The translations under genes were made by a program, and so were the position numbers. Positions 8,587 through 16,482 of a stretch of 64,000 nucleotides of DNA are shown here, in pieces. This DNA is from Iamia sp. SCSIO 61187 (GTDB taxonomy: Bacteria > Actinomycetota > Acidimicrobiia > Acidimicrobiales > Iamiaceae). The DNA is taken from assembly GCF_019443745.1 (NCBI RefSeq), contig NZ_CP050948.1, positions 3,042,001 to 3,106,000 of the forward strand. The letters are read 5' to 3'. The notes below the pieces were generated by a model, which saw only the letters and a list, made by a program, of their open reading frames with translations, was not told the DNA's origin and did not search any database. Every line of letters starts with the position of its first letter. The first letter of the stretch is position 1.

Positions 8587-9273
8587 TCAGGCGACCTCGA
8601 GCCGGTACCCGACGCCGCGGATCGCCGTGATGCGGCTGGGGGTGCCCGGCTCCTCGCCCAGCTTGCGCCGGAGGGCGTTCACGTGGACGTCGAGCGTCTT
8701 GGTTGACCCCCACCAGTTCTCGTCCCACACGTCGCTCATGATGTCCTCCCGACGGACCACGTCCCCGGCGTCGGAGGCCAGCCGGGCCAGGAGGTCGAAC
8801 TCGCGGGGCCGGAGGGCCACCTCCCTCGCCCCCACCATCACCCGGCGGGCCCCCCGGTCGATGGCCAGGTCGCCGACGCGCACGACGCCACCGCGCCGAC
8901 CGCCGGGGCGGATGGCCGACGCCTGGCGCAGGTGGGCCTCGATGCGGGCCTGGAGCTCGGCCAGGCGGAAGGGCTTGGTGACGTAGTCGACCGCCCCCGA
9001 CGCCAGCCGGGCGACCACGTCGCCCTCCTCGGCCCGGGCCGTCAGGGCGACGACCGGCAGGCCCGGCTGGTCCCGTGCGAGGGTGGTGATCAGGTCGAGC
9101 CCGTCCCCGTCGGGCAGGCCGAGGTCGCACAGGACGAGGTCGGCGTCGGCGACCGGGGCCTCGGCGGCGGCGAGGGTGGCCGCCACGGTCACGTCGTGCC
9201 CGGCCGCGCCGAGGGCCCGAGCGAGGCTCGTGGCGATCAGGTCGTCGTCCTCGACGATCACGATCCGGGCCAT
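8587..9273 (-). CDS. OmpR/PhoB-family response regulator
   Basis: 228 residues. The receiver domain has acidic residues EDDD at 8-11 and phosphoacceptor Asp50 in LCDLGLPDG. The C-terminal winged helix is shown by REFDLLARLASDAGDVV, VDVHVNALRRKLG-type text and the closing IRGVGYRLEV. The ATG at 9273 follows a minus-strand taccct (9286-9281) by 7 nt, so a leaderless transcript is likely. It is cotranscribed with the HAMP kinase that follows without a gap. The neighbouring divergent redox operon is the obvious candidate target. Confidence 0.92.
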   Translation of the reverse strand: MARIVIVEDDDLIATSLARALGAAGHDVTVAATLAAAEAPVADADLVLCDLGLPDGDGLDLITTLARDQPGLPVVALTARAEEGDVVARLASGAVDYVTKPFRLAELQARIEAHLRQASAIRPGGRRGGVVRVGDLAIDRGARRVMVGAREVALRPREFDLLARLASDAGDVVRREDIMSDVWDENWWGSTKTLDVHVNALRRKLGEEPGTPSRITAIRGVGYRLEVA

Positions 9274-9510
9274 GCGGTCGAGGGTACGGGGCCCCGGCTC
9301 GGCGGGGGCGGTGGTGCGGGGCACGTCGTCCTCCGATCGTGGTTCGACCCCACCCTGGGGTCCGCCGCCCCAGGCCCCGGTGCACGCCCGGTGCGCGGAC
9401 GGTGAACGTCGGTCGGATCGCACCTCTAACCGTGCGCTCACCCTGGTCTCGCCGGGCGCTGGACGGGGCGAGCGCAGCCTGGGGCCCACACCCAGCAGTC
9501 GGAGGACACC
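9274..9510. promoter_or_regulatory. Divergent intergenic region between the two-component system and the redox operon
   Basis: 237 nt. It contains the minus-strand -10 taccct (9286-9281) of the regulator gene. The plus-strand start at 9511 has a Shine-Dalgarno (cggaggacacc); its promoter was not identified with confidence. No DevR-like box is seen. Confidence 0.4.
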
Positions 9511-9828
9511 GTGCACCGCACCCGGACCATCACCGTCGGATCGATCACCGCCATCGTCCTCGCCGCCGCCGTGGCCCTCGCCGCCACGACCGGGCTCGTC
9601 GGCGGGGCCGGGACCTCGACCGGGACCTCCGAGCCCTGGCCGGCCGCGTCGACCGTCGCCCCACCGGCGTTCGAGGGGTCCACGCCGGCCCCCGCGGGCG
9701 CCGTGACCACCCCCACCCGCGACGACGGCGACGGGGCCCGGGCCGACGACGACGACCGCGACGCCGTGGGCGACCACGACGACGACCACGGCGAGGGCGA
9801 GGACGAGGACGAGGACGACGATGGCTGA
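9511..9828 (+). CDS. Small secreted or membrane-anchored Asp/Glu-rich protein
   Basis: 105 residues. Residues 1-30 form a signal-anchor (basic MHRTRT, then an alanine-rich hydrophobic stretch). A Pro/Thr/Ala-rich linker follows, and the last 35 residues are almost all Asp, Glu, His and Gly (DDDDRDAVGDHDDDHGEGED). Such a tail could bind divalent metal; no family is recognised. The GTG at 9511 has a good ribosome binding site. It overlaps the next gene by 8 nt, which ties it to the ApbE operon. Low complexity means homology searches would be weak, but operon position and ribosome binding site support a real gene. Confidence 0.7.
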   Translation: MHRTRTITVGSITAIVLAAAVALAATTGLVGGAGTSTGTSEPWPAASTVAPPAFEGSTPAPAGAVTTPTRDDGDGARADDDDRDAVGDHDDDHGEGEDEDEDDDG

Positions 9829-10213
9829 GCCGATGCCCGCTGCCGCCACGGGCGAGGAGATGGCCCGACGCCTCGCCGCCGTGCAGGCCCGCCGAGCCTC
9901 GGCCCCCGCGGCGCCGCGAGCGGGGCGCCGGTCGCCGTTCCGTCGGCGCCGCCACGTCGCCGCCGGGGCGCGCCGGGCGGCCACGGCGGTGGGCACGACC
10001 GCCCTGTGCTCCATCGTCACCGCCCTCGCCCTGGCCCGGCCCCCCGCGCCCGCCGCCCCCGCGGTCCCGGCGCCCGCGGGGGTGGACCAGCCCGCCCTCG
10101 GCGCCTCGGCGCCGGATCCCGCCATCGCCGTGCCCCGCGGGTCCGGCCGCCCCGAGATCGCCACCACCCCGCCGACCACGAGCAGCGACGGGGGGACCAA
10201 TGGGAGCCGTTGA
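9821..10213 (+). CDS. Small single-pass membrane protein of the redox operon
   Basis: 130 residues. The basic N-terminal cytoplasmic part (GRRSPFRRRRH near 40) leads to one hydrophobic segment (about 58-75) and an Ala/Pro-rich tail. It overlaps the upstream acidic-protein gene by 8 nt and the apbE start by 14 nt, so it is translationally coupled. No conserved domain is recognised. The FMN-attachment motif expected of an ApbE substrate is not visible, so it is not an obvious flavin carrier. It could be a scaffold for the ferric-reductase-like protein. Confidence 0.65.
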   Translation: MAEPMPAAATGEEMARRLAAVQARRASAPAAPRAGRRSPFRRRRHVAAGARRAATAVGTTALCSIVTALALARPPAPAAPAVPAPAGVDQPALGASAPDPAIAVPRGSGRPEIATTPPTTSSDGGTNGSR

Positions 10214-11123
10214 GCACGCGGGTCGGGCGATGGCCAGCGAGGTGAGGATCGTCGCCGTCGACGCACCCTCCGGGAGCACCACCCGGGCGATGGCGCGCAT
10301 CGACGAGCTCGAGCGCCGATGGAGCCGCTTCCGCCCGACCAGCGACATCAGCCGGATCAACCGGGCCGCCGGCGCCGAGGTCCCGGTCAGCAGCGACACC
10401 ATCGTGCTGGTCGCCGCCATGGTCGAGGGCTGGCGGTCCTCGGCCGGCCGGTTCGACCCCACGACGCTCCCGGACCTCGTCGGTGCCGGCTACGGGCGGA
10501 GCGTCGTCGACGGGTGCCCGGCCGTCCCCCTGCCGGCGGCGGCCCGGCGGGGGGCGGACCTCCGGGAGATCGTGCTCGATCCCCTCGCCTCCACCGTGCG
10601 GGTCCCGGCCGGCACCGTCCTCGACCCGGGCGGCATCGGCAAGGGCCTCGCCGCCGACCTGGTGGCGACCGACCTCGTGGACGCCGGCGCGGGCGGTGTG
10701 CTGGTGAGCATCGGCGGCGACCTCGTCGTCGCCGGCACACCACCGCGCCGGGACCGGTGGGCCATCGACGTCGAGGACCCGCTGGCCCCGGCCACGGCGA
10801 TCGTGACGCTCCACGTCGACCGGGGCGGGATCGCCACGTCGAGCACCGAGAGCCGCCGGTGGCGGGTCCACGGTGCCCCGCGCCACCACCTCATCGACCC
10901 CACCACCGGGCACCCCGCCCGGACCGACCTCGCCTCCGCCACGGTGGTGGCGGAGACGGCCTGGCAGGCGGAGGTCGCCGCCACCGCCGCGCTGCTGCTC
11001 GGCCGGGGCGACGGGCTCGCCCACCTGGCGGGCGAGGGGCTCGCCGGCGTGCTCGTGGGCCGGGACGGCACCGCCCTGACGTCACCCGCCACCCCATCGT
11101 GGGCGCCCGGAGCCGTACCGTGA
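10200..11123 (+). CDS. apbE: FAD:protein FMN transferase
   Basis: 307 residues. ApbE cleaves FAD and attaches FMN covalently to Ser/Thr of flavoprotein subunits outside the cytoplasm. Family marks are RWSRFRPTSDISRIN, GRFDPTT, LDPGGIGKGLAADLV, VSIGGDLVVAG and the HHLIDPTTGHPA block, which carries the metal and flavin contacts. The ATG at 10200 follows gggggacc; an internal ATG at 10230 is an alternative. It overlaps the previous gene by 14 nt and shares GTGA with the next gene, a ferric-reductase-like membrane protein. This suggests a flavin-based transmembrane electron pathway whose flavinylated carrier is not in this operon. Confidence 0.9.
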   Translation: MGAVEHAGRAMASEVRIVAVDAPSGSTTRAMARIDELERRWSRFRPTSDISRINRAAGAEVPVSSDTIVLVAAMVEGWRSSAGRFDPTTLPDLVGAGYGRSVVDGCPAVPLPAAARRGADLREIVLDPLASTVRVPAGTVLDPGGIGKGLAADLVATDLVDAGAGGVLVSIGGDLVVAGTPPRRDRWAIDVEDPLAPATAIVTLHVDRGGIATSSTESRRWRVHGAPRHHLIDPTTGHPARTDLASATVVAETAWQAEVAATAALLLGRGDGLAHLAGEGLAGVLVGRDGTALTSPATPSWAPGAVP

Positions 11124-11704
11124 ACCCGCAGACGTGGTGGTACCTCACCCGGGCGTCGGGGATCGTCGCCTGGCTCATGCTCACCGCATCGGTGCTGTGG
11201 GGCGTGGTCCTGTCCACCCGGGCCTTCCCGCACCGTCGGCGCCCGGCGTGGCTGCTGGACCTCCACCGCTGGCTCGGTGCCCTGACGGTCGCCCTCGTCG
11301 TCCTCCACGTCGCCGCCCTCGTCGGCGACTCCTACGTCCACTTCGGGGTGGCCGACGTCCTGGTCCCCATGGCGTCGTCGTGGCGGCCGGCGGCCGTGGC
11401 CCTCGGCATCGTCTCGGCCTGGCTGCTCGCCGCCGTCCAGGTGACGTCGCTCGTGATGGGCCGCCTCCCCCGACGGGTGTGGCACGCCATCCACCTGACG
11501 AGCTACGCCACGTTCTGGCTCACCGCCCTGCACGGAGCCCTGGCCGGGTCCGACCGGTCGAACCTGCTCTACCAGGTCACCGGCGCGGTCGCGATCGTGG
11601 CCGTCGCCGTCGCCTCCACCTACCGGGCCCTGAACCGGGGCGAGCGGCGACCGACGCGACCGCGTCAGCCGACGGCTGCCCCCAGCGCCTCGCCCACCGC
11701 GTAG
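11120..11704 (+). CDS. Ferric-reductase-like transmembrane (heme b) protein
   Basis: 194 residues with about six hydrophobic segments. His residues occur in membrane helices (LLDLHRWLGAL, VVLHVAALVG, HAIHLTSYATFW, LTALHGALAG), the arrangement of the ferric reductase/YedZ-like domain that binds two b hemes. The GTG at 11120 overlaps the apbE stop (GTGA). Together with ApbE this resembles flavin-linked electron transfer modules across the membrane. Donor and acceptor are unknown. The last 40 nt overlap, tail to tail, the oppositely oriented VIT gene. Confidence 0.85.
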   Translation: MNPQTWWYLTRASGIVAWLMLTASVLWGVVLSTRAFPHRRRPAWLLDLHRWLGALTVALVVLHVAALVGDSYVHFGVADVLVPMASSWRPAAVALGIVSAWLLAAVQVTSLVMGRLPRRVWHAIHLTSYATFWLTALHGALAGSDRSNLLYQVTGAVAIVAVAVASTYRALNRGERRPTRPRQPTAAPSASPTA

Positions 11705-12396
11705 GTGACCGCGAGGGCGGCCGCTCCCCCTCCGACCAGGCGGAGCACGGCACGCCGGACGGGGGCCCCACCGAGGCGGGCGCTGAGCGCACCGGTCCCG
11801 GCGAGGGCGACGAGGACGGCGCCGACCGCGATCGGGATCCGGGTGGCGGCCGGTGGGAGCAGGATCGCCACCAGCGGGAGCAGGGCGCCCACGACGAAGG
11901 ACACGGCGGACGACCCTGCTGCCGCCCACGGGTCGGCCAGCCGGGCGCGGTCGAGGCCGAGCTCGAGCTCGAGGTGCGTGGAGAGGGCATCGTGGGCCGT
12001 GAGCTCGTCCGCCGCCTGCACCGACGTCTCCGGGCTGAGGCCCCGCGCCTCGAGCATGCCGACCAGCTCGGCCCGCTCCAGCTCGGGCAGCCGGCGCAGC
12101 TCGTCGGCCTCCTGGCGCACCATGGCCCGCTCGGCGTCGCGCTGGCTGCTGACCGACACGTACTCCCCCAGCGCCATCGACACGGCACCGGCGATGAGAC
12201 CCGCCCCTCCTGCGGTGGCGATCGCGCTCGTCTGCGTCGTGGCCGCGGCCACCCCGACCACCAGCCCGGCGGTCGAGACGATCCCGTCGTTCGCCCCCAT
12301 CACCGCGGCGCGCAGCCACACCAGGCGGGCCGAGACCGACCTGGCGTGCGGTTCGCGACGGTGCCGGGCCCGACGGGCACCGCCCTCGTCACCCAC
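11665..12396 (-). CDS. VIT1/CCC1-family iron/manganese transporter
   Basis: 243 residues. The family signature WLRAAVMGANDGIVSTAGL at the first membrane helix is followed by GGAGLIAGAVSMALGEYVSV. A charged cytoplasmic section rich in Glu (residues about 85-145, metal-binding in VIT1) precedes the C-terminal membrane helices. The family moves Fe2+ or Mn2+ out of the cytosol. The GTG at 12396 overlaps the stop of the upstream kinase gene by 8 nt. It is the last gene of the GNAT-kinase-VIT operon under a DevR-like box. Confidence 0.88.
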   Translation of the reverse strand: MGDEGGARRARHRREPHARSVSARLVWLRAAVMGANDGIVSTAGLVVGVAAATTQTSAIATAGGAGLIAGAVSMALGEYVSVSSQRDAERAMVRQEADELRRLPELERAELVGMLEARGLSPETSVQAADELTAHDALSTHLELELGLDRARLADPWAAAGSSAVSFVVGALLPLVAILLPPAATRIPIAVGAVLVALAGTGALSARLGGAPVRRAVLRLVGGGAAALAVTYAVGEALGAAVG

Positions 12397-13855
12397 GGGT
12401 CGCTCCGGCCCGGGCCGGGTCCGGCCAGCCCAGCGCGCCCAGCGACTCCCCCACCGACACCGGGAGGGCGCGGTCGGTGTCGAGCTCGATCGCCTCGGGC
12501 CACGGGACGAAGCGGGCCGCCAGGGCGGCGGCCACGGCGGGGGTCGCCTCCGACGAGCTGGCGCCGACGGCTCCCCGGGCCTCGATGCGGCGGGCGGCGA
12601 GGGCGGCCGGAGCGACGCAGCGCAGCTCGACCAGCTCGGCCGCCGCCCGGCGGGCCAGGTCCCGGGCCGCCGACCGGGCCCCGGCGTCGCTCCAGGTCGC
12701 ATCGAGCACGACGTGGTGGCCCAGGCCGAGGAGCTGCTCCGCCTCCCGGGCCGCCTGCTCGTAGACGGCGAGGACGTTGGCCGGGTCGTAGCGGTCGGGA
12801 CCGGTGCCGGCGTCGATGCGCTGACGGACCTCGTCGGTGCGGAGCACGACGGCGTCGATCTCGTCGGCGATGGCATCGGCGATCGTCGACTTCCCCGTGC
12901 CCGGCAGGCCGCCCACGAGCACCAGCCGGACCTGCCCCCGCTCGAGGTGGCGGCGGGCGATGGCCAGCAGCGCCTCGGGCGTGGCGTGCCCGCCGGCCAG
13001 GACATGGGCCCCCTTGAAGGCGGCGACCTTGGCCCGGATGTGGGCCCGGTACGCCACGTGGTGCTCGGCCAGCGACGCCGGCCACGTCCCGGCCGACATC
13101 TCCCGGTAGAGGTGGAGGAACCGCCGGGCCAGGTCGGGCCGGCCGAGCCGCTCCAGGTCCATGGCCAGGAAGGCCACGTCGGCCACCACGTCGGCGATGC
13201 GGAGCCGGGGCGAGAACTCGAGGCAGTCGAGGATCCGGGGCCCGTCGGGCAGGAGGTAGATGTCGTCGGCCATGAGGTCGCCGTGCCCGTCGCGGACCCA
13301 CCCGTCGGCGATGCGCCGGGCGAGGAGCGCGCCGCGCCCGGCGAGGTACTGCTCCGCCAGCTCCTCGACGCGTCGGCTGTCGTCGGTGTCCACCCCCGCA
13401 GCGCGCAGCTGGGCGAACGACTCCCGCCACATCGACCGCAGGGCGTCGAGCGAGGCCACGTCGCGGTCGCCGGGTGCCACCTCGCCCCGGGCGTGGAGGG
13501 TGGCCACGGCCCGGGCGATGGCCCGCAGGGCGTCGTCGACGTCCTCGCCCTCCACGACGCAGCGGGTGAGGCAGCGGTCTTCGGGCATGCGGCGCATGAC
13601 GACCATGTGGTCGCAGAGGTCGCCGTCGGTCCCGACCACGTCGGCCACACCGAGGTAGACGTCCGGTGCGAGGCGCCGGTTGAGACGGACCTCCTCCCGG
13701 CATGCGGCCAGGCGGGCCTCGCGGGAGCGGTGGTCGAGGAACCCGAGGTCGACGGCCTTCTTCACCTTGTGCACCCGGTCCCCCATGAACAGCAGGACCG
13801 CGGTGTGGGTCTCGACGAGGCGGAGGTCCAGGTCGGACCCGATGCCGCCCGTCAC
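12389..13855 (-). CDS. Two-domain APH-like kinase / AAA ATPase (Rv2004c-type)
   Basis: 488 residues. The N-terminal aminoglycoside-phosphotransferase-like domain has DGHGDL near 190 and a substrate/metal motif ILDCLEFSPRLR near 215. The C-terminal P-loop NTPase carries GGLPGTGKS near 315, resembling gluconate kinase or zeta-type kinases. The same architecture is found in M. tuberculosis Rv2004c, a DosR-regulon gene of unknown substrate. The GTG at 13855 shares GTGA with the upstream GNAT stop, and the 3' end overlaps the VIT gene. A small-molecule kinase is likely; the substrate is unknown. Confidence 0.85.
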   Translation of the reverse strand: MTGGIGSDLDLRLVETHTAVLLFMGDRVHKVKKAVDLGFLDHRSREARLAACREEVRLNRRLAPDVYLGVADVVGTDGDLCDHMVVMRRMPEDRCLTRCVVEGEDVDDALRAIARAVATLHARGEVAPGDRDVASLDALRSMWRESFAQLRAAGVDTDDSRRVEELAEQYLAGRGALLARRIADGWVRDGHGDLMADDIYLLPDGPRILDCLEFSPRLRIADVVADVAFLAMDLERLGRPDLARRFLHLYREMSAGTWPASLAEHHVAYRAHIRAKVAAFKGAHVLAGGHATPEALLAIARRHLERGQVRLVLVGGLPGTGKSTIADAIADEIDAVVLRTDEVRQRIDAGTGPDRYDPANVLAVYEQAAREAEQLLGLGHHVVLDATWSDAGARSAARDLARRAAAELVELRCVAPAALAARRIEARGAVGASSSEATPAVAAALAARFVPWPEAIELDTDRALPVSVGESLGALGWPDPARAGATRG

Positions 13856-14409
13856 CGCCCGTCGCCCCCTCCCACGTCCATCTCGACGCGGACGACGCCC
13901 TCCTCGAAGCGGCGCCGCTGCGGGAGGCCGGTGCTGCGGAACAGGCGCAGCATGCGGGTGTTGTGGGGCAAGACGTCGGCCACGAAGGCCGTGATCCCCT
14001 CCTCGCCGGCCCGGGCCACGAGGGCGTCGAAGAGCGCCCGACCGAGCCCCTGGCCCTGGACCGCGTCGGCGACGAGGAACGCGACCTCGGCCGCCTGGGT
14101 CCCGGCGGTGCGGTCGTAGCGACCGACGGCGACCAGTTCGTCGTCGATGGTGGCGACGATCGCCTCGCGGTCGTGGTGGTCCACCGAGACGAAGTGGTCG
14201 ACCTCCTCGGGGCTCAGCTGGGTGTGGATCATGAAGAACCGGAGGTAGGTCGTCTCGGGGCTCAGCGTCTCGTGGAACCGCAGGAGGCGCAGGCCGTCGG
14301 TCGACCGCATGCGCGACAGCACGGCCGTCCGCCCGTCGGGGAGGGTGACGCGACCGACGGGGGGCTCACCCGAGGGCACGACCACGGTGGGGGGCTTCAC
14401 GATCGGCAC
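13852..14409 (-). CDS. GNAT-family N-acetyltransferase, Pat-like
   Basis: 185 residues. After the lead-in GRVTLPDGRTAVLSRM, the GNAT fold is shown by LSPETTYLRFF, AEVAFLVADAVQGQGLGRAL (acetyl-CoA loop QGQGLG) and the C-terminal NTRMLRLFRSTGL. The wording resembles the acetyltransferase domain of actinobacterial protein lysine acetyltransferases (Pat), without a cyclic-nucleotide domain. The GTG at 14409 has an excellent Shine-Dalgarno (aaggaggagcc). It is first in the operon with the APH/AAA kinase and the VIT transporter, behind a DevR-like box. Protein acetylation is plausible; the target is unknown. Confidence 0.87.
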   Translation of the reverse strand: MPIVKPPTVVVPSGEPPVGRVTLPDGRTAVLSRMRSTDGLRLLRFHETLSPETTYLRFFMIHTQLSPEEVDHFVSVDHHDREAIVATIDDELVAVGRYDRTAGTQAAEVAFLVADAVQGQGLGRALFDALVARAGEEGITAFVADVLPHNTRMLRLFRSTGLPQRRRFEEGVVRVEMDVGGGDGR

Positions 14410-14433
14410 GGCTCCTCCTTCGGCACCTGCCCC

Positions 14434-14476
14434 AGCGTGGCGGGACGGGCTCGACGGGGACAGGGCCGAAGGTCCC
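14434..14476 (-). promoter_or_regulatory. DevR-like box plus -10 for GNAT-kinase-VIT operon
   Basis: The box agggccgaaggtccc lies at 14462-14476, the exact reverse complement of gggaccttcggccct. After 22 nt comes minus-strand cacgct (14439-14434), leaving a leader of about 18 nt with a Shine-Dalgarno before 14409. Confidence 0.8.
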
Positions 14477-14578
14477 CTGCCCGGCGCCGCTCGTCCCGGA
14501 CCCACCGTGCGCCACGGCCCCGGCGCCACCGACCGACGGAAGGATGGGGCGCCAGGACCGTGGGGACCTGGGAGAGGG

Positions 14579-15796
14579 TCAGCCCGCCTGGTGGGCGAGG
14601 GTCCCTCGGGCGCGCCGGGCGGCGCGGTGGAACCGGTGGACGCTCCCGACCGGGCGGAGGAACATCAGCGGGCAGGCACCGGCGACGACGGCGACGCCGT
14701 GGGTCCGGCAGAGGTCCACGGCCTCGTCGGAGACGGCGCCCTCGCCGCCGATGCCCTTGAACAGCCAGATCGACCCGACGCCGGCGGCGATGCACTGGCG
14801 CACCACGTCCACCGCGGCCGGGGCGGGGACGACGATCACGGCGCCGTCGACCTCACCGGCGACGTCACCGATCGTCCGGTGGCACTCGTGGCCGGCGACG
14901 ACGGCAGCGGTCGGGTGCACGGGGACGACGTCGTGGCCGTGGAGCCAGAGCTCGTGGGCGATGACCCCGCCCATGTTGCCCCTGTCGTCCGATGCCCCGA
15001 CGACGGCGATGCGGTGACCCTCGAGGAACGCCTCGGCGTCCTCCGGGTGGACCGTCGGGCGCCGGTCGTGGTGCGGGTGGGCCACCCGCACGGGGACGAC
15101 GGGGGCGGCGGCGGCATGGCGGGCCTCGGCCCGGGCGGCGATGCCCCGCAGCATCTTGCGTTCCATGACGAAGACGCCCGGGTCGGCGACGACCCACCAC
15201 AGGAGGGTCGCCGGGGTGACGTCGGCGTGGGCCCGGAAGCGGCTGACGAGGCGGCTGCCGTCGCCGTCGGGCGCGACGCGCAGGCACCACGAGGTCGAGC
15301 CGTCGTCGGTGAGGGCCACGAGGGTGTGCGGGGCGTCGAGGCGGTGCACGACGAACCCGGCGTCGGGGGTCATGAGGATGCGATCCCCCACCGCCAGGTC
15401 CTGCCAGTCGGGGACGATCGAGTCGGCGCTGGGCCGGCCGTCGTTGTCGATCCAGTCGTAGCTGTACCAGCCCGCCCTCCCCCACCCGAGCTGGACCAGC
15501 CAGGGCCAGACGTCCTCGGGCGGGGCGGCGATGGCGACGGCGCGGGTGGTGGACGAGCCGTCGGGCACCAGGTCGTCACCGGGGAGCGGGCCGTGGACCT
15601 CGTCGTCGGTGGCGCCCCAGCGCCGGTGCCAGGGGCGCAGGGCCAGCCCGTAGTGGGCGAGCACCACGGCCGCGAGCGCCGCCCCCACGCCGAGGCCGGG
15701 GAGGACCCCGAGCACGACGATCAGCCCTGCCAGGACGGCCAGCGCACCGACGGTGATGCCGGCCAGGACGATCCCGATGGTGCGAGCGGTGTGCAT
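14579..15796 (-). CDS. Membrane-anchored SRPBCC domain fused to a CoA-binding domain
   Basis: 405 residues. Two N-terminal membrane segments (about 6-50) precede an SRPBCC/polyketide-cyclase-like ligand pocket (about 80-215, with VWPWLVQLGWGRAGWYSYDW). A C-terminal Rossmann CoA-binding domain of the YccU type follows (about 255-390: HRIAVVGASDDRGNMGG, VVPVHPTAAVVAG, WLFKGIGGEGAVSDEAV). Each half is known separately; the fusion is uncommon as far as I know. The ATG at 15796 has a perfect Shine-Dalgarno (ggaggtcacc). It is a single-gene unit behind a DevR-like box, divergent from the DksA-USP operon. Function is unknown; binding of a lipid or acyl-CoA-linked ligand at the membrane would fit both domains. 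Confidence 0.82.
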   Translation of the reverse strand: MHTARTIGIVLAGITVGALAVLAGLIVVLGVLPGLGVGAALAAVVLAHYGLALRPWHRRWGATDDEVHGPLPGDDLVPDGSSTTRAVAIAAPPEDVWPWLVQLGWGRAGWYSYDWIDNDGRPSADSIVPDWQDLAVGDRILMTPDAGFVVHRLDAPHTLVALTDDGSTSWCLRVAPDGDGSRLVSRFRAHADVTPATLLWWVVADPGVFVMERKMLRGIAARAEARHAAAAPVVPVRVAHPHHDRRPTVHPEDAEAFLEGHRIAVVGASDDRGNMGGVIAHELWLHGHDVVPVHPTAAVVAGHECHRTIGDVAGEVDGAVIVVPAPAAVDVVRQCIAAGVGSIWLFKGIGGEGAVSDEAVDLCRTHGVAVVAGACPLMFLRPVGSVHRFHRAARRARGTLAHQAG

Positions 15797-15823
15797 GGTG
15801 ACCTCCTGCCCCCTCCGGTTCCG

Positions 15824-15866
15824 AACGTACGACCGCGGAGCCCGGCCCGGCAGGGCCTTAGGTCCC
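15824..15866 (-). promoter_or_regulatory. DevR-like box plus -10 for the SRPBCC-CoA-binding gene
   Basis: The box agggccttaggtccc (15852-15866) is followed after 22 nt by minus-strand tacgtt (15829-15824), the best -10 hexamer of the set. The leader is about 20 nt with a Shine-Dalgarno. Confidence 0.8.
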
Positions 15867-15906
15867 GGCCGGGACGGCGGAGGACCTCGCCGGTGGCCTC
15901 TCGCCA

Positions 15907-15949
15907 GGGTCCAACGGCCCTGGCGTCGACGGCGGATGTCGCGCATCCT
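15907..15949 (+). promoter_or_regulatory. DevR-like box plus -10 for DksA-USP operon
   Basis: The box gggtccaacggccct (15907-15921) is followed after 22 nt by catcct (15944-15949). The gene starts at 15976 with a Shine-Dalgarno aggaggacgcc. The two divergent boxes lie 40 nt apart. Confidence 0.75.
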
Positions 15950-15975
15950 CGCGGCATCGATCCGAGGAGGACGCC

Positions 15976-16482
15976 ATGAACGAGACCAGGGCCCGCCAGC
16001 TGCTCGTCACCGAGGCTCGGCGCCTCTCCGCCATCCACGCGGCCGTCGACGGCGACCTCGCCGCCGGCCAGTCCGACGCCGACACCCGTCCGGCGTCGGA
16101 CGCATGGGGCCCCGACGGCGCCGCCCTCCTGCTCGAGCACGAGGTGGAGGAGTCGCTCCGCGTCGTCGTCGACGACGAGCGGGCCGAGGTCGCCCTGGCC
16201 CTGACGCGGGTCGACCTGGGCACCTACGGATCCTGCGTCGCCTGCGGGGTCGCCATCCCCGACGAGCGGCTCGAGCTCGTCCCCGCGACCCGGTTCTGCG
16301 TCGCCTGCGAGGCCGCCGACGAGCGCCGCGCCGAGCGGGGTCCGACCCCGGTCCTCGACCCCGCCCTGCGCGTCGCCGTCCAGGAGCTGGACGCCTGGGA
16401 CGACGACGGGGACGACGACGACGTCGTGGTCCCCGGCGCCGAGGAGGACGCCGTCCACACCCGCACCCGGAGCGCACGATGA
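15976..16482 (+). CDS. DksA/TraR-type C4 zinc finger protein
   Basis: 168 residues. A helical N-terminal half is followed by a TraR/DksA C4 zinc finger: GSCVACGVAIPDERLELVP then RFCVACE, giving CxxC-x17-20-CxxC near residues 90-113. The tail is strongly acidic (DDDGDDDDVVV). DksA-like proteins bind the RNA polymerase secondary channel and adjust stress transcription; actinobacterial short forms are less well understood. It is the first gene of a four-gene unit with two USPs and a PNPOx-like protein, overlapping the first USP (ATGA). The DevR-like box suggests it slows transcription during hypoxic arrest; that is inference. Confidence 0.85.
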   Translation: MNETRARQLLVTEARRLSAIHAAVDGDLAAGQSDADTRPASDAWGPDGAALLLEHEVEESLRVVVDDERAEVALALTRVDLGTYGSCVACGVAIPDERLELVPATRFCVACEAADERRAERGPTPVLDPALRVAVQELDAWDDDGDDDDVVVPGAEEDAVHTRTRSAR

